Part shown: in pieces, positions 12,753 through 24,305 of the stretch
Numbering within the stretch: position 1 is the first letter of the stretch
Layout of the letters: the number at the start of each line of letters is the position of its first letter
Source: Malania oleifera
Lineage: Eukaryota; Streptophyta; Magnoliopsida; Santalales; Ximeniaceae
Assembly: GCF_029873635.1 (NCBI RefSeq)
Contig: NC_080422.1
Coordinates: 6,789,764-6,853,763 of the forward strand
Direction: 5' to 3'
DNA: 64,000 bases
Program-made: the position numbers and the translations under genes
The notes under the pieces: model-generated
What the model saw: the letters and a program-made list of their open reading frames with translations, nothing else
What the model was told of the DNA's origin: nothing
Databases searched by the model: none

Positions 12753-12969
12753 GGGTAACTTGTTTGGCCAAGTTCCTTATTGATGGTGATCCACAGCACA
12801 AGATGAATAAATCCATCAGCGAGCTGCAGAAGCATGATCCTAAAGGTCTAAGTGACTGCAGAAGACTAGCCACCCAGTACTCCAAACAGTTATTCGAAAT
12901 TTACAGTAAGAAAGAGGACCCTCTCTTCCCCCCTTCAGGAACCATCTCTTCAACCAAATTGTTTTTGTG
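12753..12969 (+). CDS. Orphan terminal exon of an unrecognised gene (partial)
   Basis: A plausible splice acceptor (ATATGTCGCAG) ends at about 12752. The following open frame encodes roughly 71 residues, VTCLAKFLIDGDPQHKMNK, then SISELQKHDPKGLSDCRRL, ending in SSTKLFL and a TGA at 12967-12969. Composition is polar and helical and looks like real conserved protein rather than chance coding. The sequence after the stop resembles a 3' UTR (about 12970-13230). I do not recognise the family. No matching upstream exons are visible, so this may be a truncated gene or processed remnant, or its earlier exons may have been displaced by the LINE and other insertions. Confidence 0.4.
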
Positions 12970-13234
12970 AATTCTAACAATGGCAGCAGCAGCAGGAGGA
13001 TAAATATTTTCGATTCGCCATTTCTTTTTTTGAAGGCCCATCCTTGCAGGTTTGCTTTGCATAGATTGTGTGCAGTCCTGTTATTTACACTGCAATCTTG
13101 TATGGCTTGTTTTTGTATTTCTAGGTCTTGCTACTCCTATAAAACTCCTTTCTTTATGTGGGGGATAGGGTGAGTTAAGTTGCTTCACCTGTGTAATTAA
13201 TTAGTTCCTCCGTGTCTTCCATTTCTGTCACCAT

Positions 13235-13768
13235 CCATGAAATGGATTGTGTTAGTTGAATTTAGCCAATAATTATGTAGTGTTTCGATAGTTTGTGTAG
13301 TATATAACTCCCACATCCTTCATGATCAAACATTCTTGCTTGTATGTTTAACTTTTAAACCAGCTATAGATGTCAAACCCGAAAAAGGAAAACCCAAATA
13401 TAAAAAGAGAAGGTGCATGCTAATCTTTCATTGCCCTTGAATGCAAGTGTGGCTGATCATGTTGCCGAAATTTCTCTCTTCTTCATTTGTTCAGCTTCAG
13501 CAGAAAAATAATGCACTCTTCCATTCTACTGCTGGCATGTTTGTTGTTTTAGTGTTACTCAAGTCGTGCTTAATTGTGAAAAAAATCAGTTTTATTTTTT
13601 GTTTTTCAATTTTTTTATGGAATTAGGCAAGTATTATCTTGCTTCACGTCTTTTTAAAAGTTCATATAGATAGTGTTTAGCGAGCATAGATTCCAGGACT
13701 TAGACTTGAATTTATGTGAATTTAGAAGAAATTCAATGCGATTTCGTAAATCCATACAAATTAAAAGG
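13235..13768. other. Intergenic, no gene seen
   Basis: AT-rich DNA between the orphan exon and the copia element. I see no coding signal or repeat structure that I can name. Confidence 0.4.
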
Positions 13769-14352
13769 TGTTAGTTAAAATTAATAATATAAAATGATAA
13801 AACTTAGATACAAAATAAATATAAATATAAGTACGATTCACAAAAAAAAACTAAGGTACGGATATCTCGCTCTCTTTAAGGAGATTCAAGCCCTCTGTAG
13901 TTTTTTGGCTTAGCCCACGAACTGGTGCAATAGAACTTCTCATGATTTGTCTCTCCTAGAATACAACAACCCGAATTGAATCTTATGACTCTCCAATTCT
14001 GCACAGACGGAGGAGTCTAAAGCTCCATAAAAAATACTTTTTTTTTGTCTTGTCAAACTCTCTAAACTCAAAAGAAGGATGATATGATGAGAATGGAGAG
14101 AAGAGATTGGTATGTTGTGCTAAAATCTCAAGGGTCTATTTATAGGTAAAAAATAACCCTTTTAATTAATAAATATGTATATATTAAGTAGATACAAACC
14201 TAGATTCAAGGTACATTTATATAATTAATCTTATGCATTTATGAAATACATGAATGAATGATCATAACTCAATCCAAGGTATATCTTCTTTTCCAAGATA
14301 ACAATAAAATAATAATATTATAATATAATAATAATTTTAAAATACACTAACA
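13769..14352 (-). repeat. 3' LTR of the copia element
   Basis: 584-bp LTR, TGTTAGT...ACTAACA. It contains a stretch shared with the other copy, including CTCGCTCTCTTTAAGGAGAT near 13869 and an AT-rich end. It is the 3' LTR because the element runs on the minus strand. Confidence 0.9.
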
Positions 14353-14964
14353 ATTCTCCCCTCATTTTAATATTATGTATGTACCATGTATATAGAGAGT
14401 TTAACAATCAAATATGAATAATTATCCATAATGAAGGTGTGTTCTGTATTGAGCCTTCATTTAGTGAACAATAATTTTTACTTCAAAGTTAGTAGTGGTT
14501 TCAGACTTGAACTATGACTGCTTAATAGAAATAAAGTATTACTGTTCACACATAATCATTCAGGTGTTGACATGAACTTTAATAGTTAGCACGTTTCGAT
14601 CTTGTGCTACTCTCGGTTTCAGGAGCATATTTGAGAATAAGCCAAATTCTCATAAAGAACGGCCCCACTCTCATGCTCACATAGGTGAAATTTGTCAAAT
14701 GTGTTCCTGTAACTTTGACACCCCACTCATAAGAGATACAGATTATCATTAAAAGGTTTTTTAAAAACTCAACCTCCTCCGTTACAGGATAAATGTAATT
14801 ACAATATATGGATAAGTTTAAAAATAATAGTGCATTTCTTTTGACTACCATATGATTCGTTCTTCCCATTGAACCCAATTACAGGATCTTTGGTCCTTGG
14901 GTTGGGTATCCTCATATGTGGTTCATGATTTTTCGGGCTTTAATCACATCCCTCTCGATGTATT

Positions 14965-17900
14965 TCAGACCCTTTCTCTTGCTAAGACCTTAGTTAATGG
15001 ATCTGTAGGATTTTTAGAAGATTTTATATAACTCACAACAATGATGTCACTACTCAAATATGATCTCATAATTCTATGTTTTCTTCTTATGAGTTTAGAT
15101 TTACTGTTATAATAACAGTTGTTCACTTTACCAATTGCAGCAATATTGTCACAATTAATTAGGATATGTGATGTTGGTTTTTTTTCAAAATGAGATTTCA
15201 TACAACATATCTCTTAACCAACTTGCTTCTTCACTAGCTGATATTAAAGCAATTAGTTCAGCTTCTATAGTTGAGTTAACAATTATTGTTTGTTTTTAAA
15301 ATTTCTAACAAATAGCACCATCACCTAAAGTAAAAATATAACATGTGGCAGAGAGAGAATTACTTGACAAAGTATTCCGATCAGTATCACAAAAATCTTC
15401 AAGTATAGCAGGATACTTAGTAAAATATAAGTCATAATTTTTAGTACCAACTAAATATTTCATTACATGTTCAAGAGCATTCCAATATTTTCTACCAGGC
15501 TTACTCGAAAATCTACAAAGGATTCCTACTGCATATGCAATGTCAGGTCTAGTTAAATCAGTTGCATATCTTAGACTACCAATAATGCTATTATATTTCT
15601 CTTGATTAACCACTTCATTTTCATTCTTAACAGGAAATAAGTGATTACTTGAATAAAAAAAAAGTAGTAACATGCTTACAATTATTATAGTCATATTTAT
15701 TCAAAAAAAATTCAATGAAATGCGACTGATCAATAAATATACCATCACACGATATTGTAATTTTTATGTCTAAAATAATATTAGCCTCATTTAAATCTTT
15801 TATCTCAAAATGTATTTTTAGCATTGTTTTTGTTTTATTTATGACATGCAAATTTGAACAAAAAATGTGCAAGTCATCCACATAGAGACTAATAAAACAT
15901 GTGATTCTTCTCAAAATTTATAGTAGACACATTTTTCAGACTCATTTGTTTTATATCCATTCTCAATCATGCAGGAATCAAAATTCATGCCACTGTTTTG
16001 GTGCTTGTTTTAAACTATAAAGCGACTAAATTAACTTGCATACTTTGTTTTCTTCGCCAAACTCTATAAAGCCTTCGAGTTGATCCATATGAATTTTTTC
16101 ATCTAGGTCCCCATGTAAAAAAAATAGTTTTCACATCCATTTGATGAATTTGTAGATTATAAATTGCAACAATTACAACTAACAATCTGATGGATGTACT
16201 TTTAAAAATTGAAGAAAAAGTATAAAAAACATCAAGATCTTCTTTTTGTTTATACCCTTTGGTTACAAGACAAGCCTTATATTTGTCTATTGACCCATTC
16301 GGTTTAAACTTCTTTTTAAGGACCCATTTGAACCCAATGATTTTACAATCTGATAGTAATTCTACTAATTTCCATGTTTTATTGGAAATTAAAGATTCCA
16401 TCTCATCATTCATAGCGTCTTTCCAAAAAACTGCATGGTGATGTTAATGCATCTTATAAGGTAATTTGACTTTCCTCTAAAATATTGACATAATAATTAG
16501 GACCAAAATCCTTCTCAACTCTAGCTCTTTTACTCCTTCTCGGTTCAATCTCAAAATTTGTTTTATTCTTTAAATTAGGAGCAGATAAGCTAGATTCTGA
16601 AGCAACATTATCACCAACATTTTTACTCCCACTATCTCTAGTTTTAAACAAAAACTTCTCTTCATGAAAGATTGCATCCCCTAAATCAAAGATAACATTA
16701 TTCTCTATGTCTAAAAATCTATAAGATGTATATCCAAGAAAAACACAAGTAGAAGCTCTAGCACCTAATTTAGATCTTTTAGGGTTTATAAGCCTTACAA
16801 AGGCTAAATAACCCCAAACTTTGAGATAATCTAAAATAGGCTTATGCTCTTTCCAAAGTTCAAATGGAGTAACCTTGGTCTTTTTGTGTGGCACTTTATT
16901 CAATGCATGACAAGAAGTTAAAACTGCTTCTCCCCAAAGATTAAGAGGTGCATTTGATTCTAATAGCATGACATTATTCAAACCTATTAGATTTCTATTC
17001 TTCCTCTCAGCTATGCCATTTGATTCAGGAAAATAAGGTGGAGTAACTTCATGGATAATTCCCAAGGATTCTACAAATGAATTGAATTCAAAAGATTCAT
17101 ACTCACGACCTCTATCACTTCCAATTCTCTTAATTTTTCTGCCAAACTGATTTTCAACTTCGAGGAGAAAATTTTTAAATTTTACAAAAGCATCACTTTT
17201 ATTTTTCAACAAAAACACATGCATAAACTTTGAAAAATCATCAATAAAAGTGATAAAATATCTATTTCCTCCACGAGTTAAAATTCCTTCAAATTTACAC
17301 AATTCTGTGTGAATTAAGTCTAGTAATTCGATATTTCTTTCAATGCTTTTATGAAGCTCTCTTATTTAGCTTTACTATATGATTCACATTTATCAAAATC
17401 TTTATCAACATTTGGAATTAATTACAAACCACTCATGATTACTACATATCTACTATTAATATGACATAAACGAGCATGCCAAAAATTTAACAAAGAGAGC
17501 ATATAAACAAAACTTAAAAATGCTATATTGTTATTATCAATGCTGAATTTGAACATCCTATCACAAGCATAACCTTTGCCCACAAATATCCCATTCTTAG
17601 TAATTACATATTGGTCAGATTCCATGGTTTGTTTAAACCCAAACTTGTTGAGAAGAAAACTTGACACCAAATTCTTTCTCATGGAAGGAGTAAAATATAC
17701 ATCTTTTAATACTAATACTCTTTCAGAAGTAAACTTCAATTCAACCTCACCACTTCCAAGTATCTGAGTGGTATGTGAATCACCAAGTATAATAGTTTTG
17801 GGTTCCTTGAAAGGAGTATACATCTTAAACTAAGATTTATTATAATAGACATGCCTATTAGCACCTAAGTCTGCCCACCACCCCTCAATACTGTAGACCA

Positions 17901-18870
17901 TATTTATATCAGTAAATATTGTCACAAATGGTTCCTCAACTATGTTAGATTGAGAAAAAGGCCCACGTTTTTTAAATTTGCAAATTCGAGCAATGTACCT
18001 ACTTTTACCACAAACATTGTTGTTTTGCTTGTAAGGGGGTCCTTGTTCAAATTCTTTTGATTAGGGTTACCCCTATTCATTTTGTGAGGTCTATTGTTAT
18101 TTTTCATATTTATCTTCTTAGACTTTAATTGAGGGTTTTTTTAGGAAAAAAGACCTTTGGGTAAAGTATTATTTTTGGAAGCAGTTAAATTTACCTTTGT
18201 GGTATTATCACTTTCTTGCATAATTGCATCTTGCCCTGTGGCCTCCTCCTTTATGCGAACTCGAGTGATCAAGGTTTCAAGAGACATATCTTTCTGTTTG
18301 TGACACATGTTCTTCTAGAATTCTCTCCAAGATGGGGGTGACTTACTCAATAATTGTAGCCACAACAAGATTGTCTCCAATCTTGATCCCTTCTGATGTA
18401 ACCTCTGCCACTATCATTTGGAAGTCATGTTCTTGCTCCACAACAGATTTTTCATCCACCATTTGATTATGAAAAAATCAGCTAGTAGCATATTTTTTCG
18501 CTCTTGCCTCCTAAGTATCATACTTATTTTACAAAGCTTTCCAGATTTTTTCGCGAAAGAGTAAGTAGTATCATAATAATTATAAAATGACTGGCTAAAC
18601 AATTTAAAATGTAGCACCGATATTTATACTTATCATTTTCGTATTGTTCCAATTTCTCGTGGTGATTGACCAACTCATCTTCATTCATTTTTTCGATATC
18701 GATTTTTTTAGATCCTTCTCGATGAGAACATAAGCAATTTTAAAGAGGCTAAGGTAAAAAAACTTGTCTTTCCACCTCTTGAAATGGGCTCCTTTAAATC
18801 AGAAAGACTTGTTGAGATCTCCAACATTTTCACTCGGTTTCTCAACTGCAGGCTCCATATTTTGAATCTC
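14965..18870 (-). pseudogene. Copia gag-pol polyprotein, interrupted
   Basis: Reading the minus strand from 18870 downward, gag starts with a methionine-led segment (MEPAVEKPSENVGDLNKSF) near 18857. It is followed by a UBN2-type gag region and a degraded CCHC knuckle (VCGKSRYIARICK, about 17970-18015). The protease motif reads DLGA at 17861-17872 where D-S/T-G-A is normal. The open piece 17422-17823 holds the pre-integrase HARLCHIN block. The piece 16454-17302 is the integrase core, with DDFSK, SDRGREYESFEF and the ESNGIAERKNRN segment. Reverse transcriptase is split between 16099-16413 (IGFKWVLKKKFKPNGSIDKYKA) and 15645-15914 (FISLYVDDLHIF). RNase H covers about 15690-14965. Stops and frameshifts separate the pieces, so no full polyprotein can be made. 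Confidence 0.9.
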
Positions 18871-18878
18871 CTTAAAAT

Positions 18879-19477
18879 TGTTAGTTAAAACTAATAATAT
18901 AAAATGATAAACTTAGATACAAATAAATATAAATATAACTACGATTCACAAAAAGACCAAGACACATATATCTCGCTCTCTTTAAGGAGATTTAAGCCTT
19001 CTGTGGATTTTTGGTTCAGCCGACGAATCAGTGTAGCAGAACTCTTCAAGACTTGTCTCTCCCAGGATACAACAGTCTGATTTAAATTGTATATCTTTCT
19101 CTAATGCACAAATGGAGGAGTCCAAAACTCTACAAAAAAAAATACTTTTTTTTTTTTTTCCTTGTCAAACTCTGTCAACTCAAAAGAAGGATGATATGAT
19201 GAGAATGAAGAGAAGATATTGGTATGTTGTGCTAAAGTCTCAAGGATCTATTTATAGGCACAAAATGATTATTCATTTTCAATGTACTTAATATATGTAT
19301 ATATATATATATGTAGATACAAACCTAGATTCAAGGTACATTCATATAATTATTCTTATGCATTTGTGAAATAAATGAATGAATGACCATAACTCAATCC
19401 AAAATACATCTTCTTTTCCAAGATAACAATAAAATAATAATATTATAATGTAATAATAATATTAAAATACACTAACA
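18879..19477 (-). repeat. 5' LTR of the copia element
   Basis: 599-bp LTR matching the 13769-14352 copy, with the same TGTTAGT and ACTAACA ends. It carries a short TA repeat (about 19295-19312) that is less developed in the other copy. The next minus-strand bases (ATTTTAAGGAGATTC) do not look like the common initiator Met-tRNA primer site, so the primer is unclear. Confidence 0.88.
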
Positions 19478-20509
19478 ATGTACTTGCATATTCTCAAAAA
19501 TAGGATAAAAAGTTTAGAAAACAAGAAAATATATTTTTTAAAGTGTTGGAAACTTCAAAAATGAGATAGAATTTTTGTTAAAAAAAAAAATCAAAAATTT
19601 TAAACTAAGAATTTAAAGTTTATTTTCACGATTAAGTGGACCCCAATCTCTACTTACACCTAGTGTAATACACTCTGTGTTTAAGCAAAGATAAAACTTA
19701 TATGCTGGTATTGTATTCTTATTATGCATGCGGAATACAATCAGAATTATTGTTTTATAGTAGTATATTTTTCAATTGTGCTGCTCTCTCAAATAAATTT
19801 TTAGACAGCGTTTGGGAACATTAATTTTAGATTTTGAAATAACATTTGTCTATATTTTAAAATTTTATATAATTTAATATTATATTTTATTCAAATTCAG
19901 ATTAATTTAAATTTAAAATTTATACTCTTAAAATGAGGTAAAATATGTGACAAAAGTCTTGAATTCAATGTCAGATTATATATATATATATACACTTAGT
20001 GATCAATTTTTAAAGAGAAAAGAATAAAAGGCACCACTTGGTTAGACGTAAATAATATTATTATGAGTTTGTTTTTTATTTGCGATGGTGAGAGAGAGCG
20101 TGAGAGGGGAAAGGCGTGGCCACGCCGGCCTCCACGTGATGTGACTCTCATCCTCACAATCCGCCCCTCCCCTACGCCTACCACGCAGCCCATGAGCCTA
20201 TTTTTAGGTTCGTTGGCTTTAGAACTTTAGGCCTCGTTTGGTTCCGCCAGTAATTAAATTGAAAGTTACATGTTGAACGATAGCCATGTGAGTCCATAAG
20301 TGAGCATGTGAGGGCCAGCCTCCTTTGAACAAAATGCAACATTTAAAGTAAACAAAGTAGACTCCACATATACACATATTAAAACAAGCCATATGATTTG
20401 TATAATAGTTTATGATCATCCAAATTTTTTTTTGTGCATCAACACCCTCTTCCCGGTAGGTTGCTTGGACCATACAATAAAAGTGATTAGTCTCACATTC
20501 CATATTCTT
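19478..20509. other. Intergenic with a GC-rich patch
   Basis: Mostly AT-rich. The exception is 20085-20190, a GC-rich patch containing a G-box core (CCACGTGA, about 20131) and GCCACGCCGGCC. A sequence typical of MITE ends (GGCCTCGTTTGGTTCC) lies at 20231-20246, but I found no partner end. I see no gene. Confidence 0.4.
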
Positions 20510-21196
20510 TTAGTGCCGGAGGAGTTCATAAGTGTGCTTGATACATATAAATGAACACGAACTTAACCCAAAAACATAAGTCTTTGGGTCTTAGGCCCAA
20601 CCATATGTATATGTATAAGTACTCATCATCTACTCACTTTTTTTTTTTTTAAGTGGGATAATTACACTAGTGTAATTCTCAACAATCTCCTCCTCACTTG
20701 TGAATTCCAACTCCTCACCCATGAACAAAAGCTCCCCCACTTGTGCTTCCGTCCTCTTGAACGGAAGCAATCTTCTCCCTTATGGGACTAATTCTCCAAC
20801 TATCACTCAAGTGGGCCTCTGCTTCCCCTTGAACGGAAGTCATCGTCCCGCCGATGGGACTAATTCTCCAACAGTCCTTACCGCCACACCTTATGTGTCT
20901 CAGTCTCAGATTGTATTCTATGTGGCCTCCGAACCAATCCTACCTCTCACGTCTTGACCCTATTCGGATCCATCTTTGGTCACACACTCCCACACCCAGA
21001 GTTATGAACCGTCGGCTTTGATACCAATTATTAGCACCAGAGGAGTCTATAGGTGTGCTTAATACACATGGGTGAACAACAAACTTGACCCAAAAGGTTA
21101 AGCCTTCTGGTCTTGGGCCCAATCATGTATATAAGCTCTCATCATCCACTCACTTTTTTTCAATGTAGGACAAACTCACAAGTAAAATTCTTAACA
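20510..21196 (-). mobile_element. TRIM-like miniature LTR retrotransposon
   Basis: Two diverged direct repeats lie at 20510-20684 (about 175 bp) and 21031-21196 (about 166 bp). On the minus strand each starts TGTT(G/A)AGAAT. Inside the right repeat is a tRNA primer-binding motif, minus-strand TGGTATCAAAGCC at 21014-21026, matching the start of the initiator Met-tRNA site. Next to the left repeat is a minus-strand polypurine tract (GTGAGGAGGAGAT, about 20685-20698). The interior is only about 350 bp and non-coding, and contains a duplicated GGGACTAATTCTCCAAC block (about 20784 and 20857). These are the hallmarks of a TRIM. The ends away from TG are uncertain, and no clear target duplication is visible. 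The short frames here are chance. Confidence 0.75.
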
Positions 21197-22339
21197 CATG
21201 AGTGGTGTCGCGACGTCCCCAAGGCAAAAAACTGGACAAGGTGATTTTAAAAATATTTTCGTGAAAAACAAGGTGTGATGGAGTCGCTACTAACTTTTTA
21301 GTGTGGTTAGAACACTTGATTACTACCCAATTAAGGGTAGAATCGGTCTACGTTTGTAAAACAAGGATTATTAGTTCGGTTACGTGAGGGGAAGGTATTA
21401 GCACCCCCTATGCGCCCATTCTACGAATGGTACCTAATTAAACGAAAATGATCCCAAATCAAACTTAATAGTCTTTTTACTTTACTCCCTTTGTGAATTT
21501 TTAAAATGCAAATAAATGAACAATATGCGAATAAATGAATCACACAAATATACAATTCCCTTGGAACCGGGGTACATGAAGTTTAAAAAGCTCATACCCT
21601 TTTGTTGCAATCATAGGGAAGGAAAATCAAGAAAATATGTTACAAAAATAACTCCCAGAATTATTTCATAAACTCCATAGAATTTTTCAAAGTATCAAAT
21701 AGTATTTTCCAAATTTTTTTGGGAGGTTTTTAAACTCATTCGGGATGAAAATTTTGCAAAATCAATTTTTTGGACCTCTAAAATATTTTTTCTAATTTTT
21801 CTCTAATTTTTTTTGAATTTTTGTGATTTTTCATATTTTTTGATGTTTTGAGCAAATAAATAATAAAATACAAAAATGAATAAATAAATAAAGAAAATAA
21901 GAAAAATTGTCTCGAAACCGGTACAGTGGGTCCACTGTGAAAGTGCTTGCGATTGTGTGTTGTGATTGTTGCAGGGAAGATGACCACTATTAATATAGCT
22001 TACGGTCATGTCAAGTGCCGACGGAACGTTTAACTGGCATCGGAACATCCATAAGCAAACATATAAATAAGGAAGAAAAATGATAAATAAAAGTGTGAGA
22101 GAATCTGAGGGCGAACTTGCCAACGAAAATCATAAGATCTCATGACAAACACCCAATTAACCTTTCCGCATCAATTTAGCTACACCTGTTTCAATGAGCC
22201 AAGATCAAGGGCATTGATCGCCCTAATCTCGGCACATGTAGCCGTGTAGTGGTGGTGTGTTAATGTGTGTGTAAGAGTGTGTGTATGATGTGTGTAAAGG
22301 CAGGTGTGTGCATGAGTGTGTGTAAGTGTGTGCATGAAT

Positions 22340-22695
22340 GTGTGTACAAGTAAGTAAACGAGTTAGTACACAAATTAGTAAATGGGTTAGTATACAAGTT
22401 AGTATACAAGTAAGTAAATGGGTTAGTATACAAGTTAGTAAGAGTTAGTATACAAGTAAGTAAATGGGTTAGTATACAAGTTAGTAAGAATTAGTATACA
22501 AGTAAGTAAATGAGTTAGTACACAAGTTAGTATATGAGTTAGTATACACGTAAGTAAATGAATTAGTATACAAGTAAGTAAATGTGTTAGTATGCAAGTT
22601 AGTATGAGTTAGTAAACAAGTTAGCATATGAGTTAGTATGCAAGTTAGTAAACAAGTTAGTATATGGGTTAGTATGAGTTAGTATGAGAGTTAAG
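22340..22695 (+). repeat. Minisatellite of GTTAGTATACAAG units
   Basis: Irregular tandem copies of GTTAGTATACAAG, AAGTAAGTAAATG and GTTAGTAAGA combine into units of about 23-45 bp. A GT-rich stretch (about 22253-22350) precedes it. It lies within the Tat/Ogre-like LTR. Confidence 0.85.
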
Positions 22696-22699
22696 GTAT

Positions 22700-22945
22700 G
22701 TGCATGAGTAGGTCAGGCGTGCATGGGTTTCTTCCTCCAAACTTAACCTCCACTATTCTCCTTACACCCCATGAAACTAAATCTCTCTTTGGCATTTCAT
22801 CAAACAAAACTCTGGCAATATCAACACCACCCAACTTTAGAATACCCACCAATAACCGCCTTCCACGACTCAACATTCCTCTCTGGAATTTCATCGAACA
22901 GTTTGCATCCATTGAAAAATTCCCACATTATGATTACGTATGAAT
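22700..22945 (-). pseudogene. Fragment of a pentatricopeptide repeat (PPR) gene
   Basis: On the minus strand I read GCKLFDEIPERNVESW then KAVIGGYSKVG, and after a one-base frame change GVDIARVLFDEMPKRDLVSW. This matches the alternating motifs of PLS-class plant PPR proteins (LFDEMPERNVVSWNAMISGY, ARVLFDEMPKRDLVSW). PPR proteins bind organelle RNA, but this piece is only about two repeats long and frameshifted. It lies inside the Tat/Ogre-like LTR, next to a minisatellite. It could be a captured host gene piece or an older PPR relic into which the LTR or its neighbours inserted. Confidence 0.65.
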
Positions 22946-23384
22946 CAACACATTATGAATAAATTCACAGCAGCAAATAGTCGAACACAAGGTGCACACA
23001 CATATATCTATGCATCAAAACTCATAAAAGTTCAAATTAGAATAAGATTCAACCTTCCACGACTGGAAATCTGAGATGGAGAACTCACCATCATCCTTAA
23101 CGCCGGAAGACAACACTAACTCCAACAACGAACTAAAACGATCAAAAAGTACAAAAAAATGAGGGAAGAGTCTCAGCTGTGCACTAGGATAGGAGAAGGC
23201 GACGGCGGGGAGACAATGGGCACTTTCTGAGATTGGGGAATGGAGGTGAGGATGATGGCTTGTGGAGGATTTTGGTGAGGTGAGAGAGTGAGATGGCAGC
23301 GAGGTTAACAGTGGTGCCTAGGCTGTCTAGTGACCGGAGCAAGTCATGGGTGAATTTGCGGTTGGGCTGTTGTGTGAGATAGGG

Positions 23385-23406
23385 ACTAAGAGAAGAGAGA
23401 GAGAGG

Positions 23407-23472
<66 letters not shown>

Positions 23473-23473
23473 G

Positions 23474-23543
<70 letters not shown>

Positions 23544-23545
23544 CA
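23385..23545 (+). repeat. GA/GATA microsatellite
   Basis: Long (GA)n with interspersed GATA units at about 23466-23494. The open frame on the minus strand here (LSLSLS...) is low-complexity coding of this repeat and is not a gene. Confidence 0.95.
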
Positions 23546-23753
23546 ATGAGAATCTAGGGAGGGAAGAAGGAGCCGAGAGGGAGGATGGAGCTATTGGTTC
23601 GGCTTCTATTGTGCGTGCTGGAGCTCAGTACAGAAGTGATGAGAATTGAGATTGAGGACTAAGGGTGACAAAGATGAACATAGGCTCGGTCAGTGGTGTT
23701 GTGTACCAATAGGAGTGGCTCTGTGATACCCCATGGAAGAAATACTTAAAATG

Positions 23754-23879
23754 ATTTGATGTTACCACCCATATCAATAAGGTACACCTTTCTTTTCGGG
23801 AGCCTTCCTATAAGAACTCCATGGTTAAGCATGCTTAACTTGGAATAATCTTAGGATGAGTGACCTTCTGGGAAGTTTT
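23754..23879 (+). promoter_or_regulatory. 5S rRNA-like Pol III promoter region in the Cassandra 5' LTR
   Basis: The stretch from about 23812 contains AGAACTCC, GTTAAGCATGCTT, and CTTAGGATGAGTGACCTTCT followed by GGGAAGTT. In plant 5S rRNA the matching parts are AGAACTCCGCAGTTAAGCGTGCTT and CTAGGATGGGTGACCTCCTGGGAAGT, which include box A, the intermediate element and box C. The 5' part of the 5S homology (about 23754-23811) is weaker. Internal control regions like these are thought to let Pol III transcribe Cassandra. The copy here is visibly diverged, so activity is uncertain. Confidence 0.8.
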
Positions 23880-24180
23880 CTCAAGAAGTGTATGAGTGAG
23901 GACAAAACACATTGAAAAGGACATGTGTTGGTTCATGGGGCCAGTCATTAGTCCAATAAGTCTCGCCCCCTGTTGTTTGGTTCGGGTGGATGAGGAGAGA
24001 CCTAGTGCTCCCTGGCAAACCCAGGTTGGGGCGTTACAAAATGGTATCAAAGAAATTACCTAATTGGAAGTGTGATGAAATTCACATCGCCTGGGTTTAG
24101 AATGTGGGTTTGCAACGAGGACATTGTTTTCTGTAAGTGGGGGAGAATGTGATACCTCACGAAAGAAAGACTTAAAAGGA

Positions 24181-24305
24181 TTTGATGTTACTACTCATAT
24201 CAACATGGTGCACATTTCTTTTCGAGAGCCTTCCCATAAGAACTTCACGGTTAAGCATGCTTGGCTTAGAGTAATCTTAGGACGTGTGATCTTCTAGGAA
24301 GTTTT
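24181..24305 (+). promoter_or_regulatory. 5S rRNA-like region in the Cassandra 3' LTR
   Basis: Matches the 5' LTR copy: AGAACTTC, GTTAAGCATGCTTGG, GAGTAATCTTAGGACGTGTG. It keeps GCTTGG, closer to canonical 5S than the GCTTAACTTGG of the 5' LTR copy, but has lost the G of GATGGGTG (GACGTGTG). Confidence 0.8.

Larger units (their letters stand above)
13769..19477 (-). mobile_element. Near full-length Ty1/copia retrotransposon, degenerate
   Basis: This 5.7-kb element is bounded by direct LTRs of 584 bp (13769-14352) and 599 bp (18879-19477). Both begin TGTTAGT and end ACTAACA, a perfect 7-bp terminal inverted repeat. The element reads on the minus strand, so the right LTR is the 5' LTR. A polypurine tract (minus-strand TGAGGGGAGAAT, about 14353-14364) abuts the left LTR. 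The internal protein order is gag, protease, integrase, reverse transcriptase, RNase H, the copia order. The LTRs differ by small indels and scattered substitutions. The 5-bp flanks (AAAGG left, ATGTA right) do not match, so the target duplication is absent or lost. Confidence 0.92.

Noticed and set aside
20231-20510. MITE beginning at GGCCTCGTTTGGTTCC
   Set aside because: No matching inverted end or target duplication was found.
22340-22695. Direct repeats resembling a CRISPR array
   Set aside because: Units are contiguous and irregular without unique spacers, in a plant genome; it is a minisatellite.
23184-23546. Minus-strand open frame starting with a long LS repeat
   Set aside because: It is the translation of the GA/GATA microsatellite plus adjacent LTR sequence; the part after the repeat has no recognisable domain.
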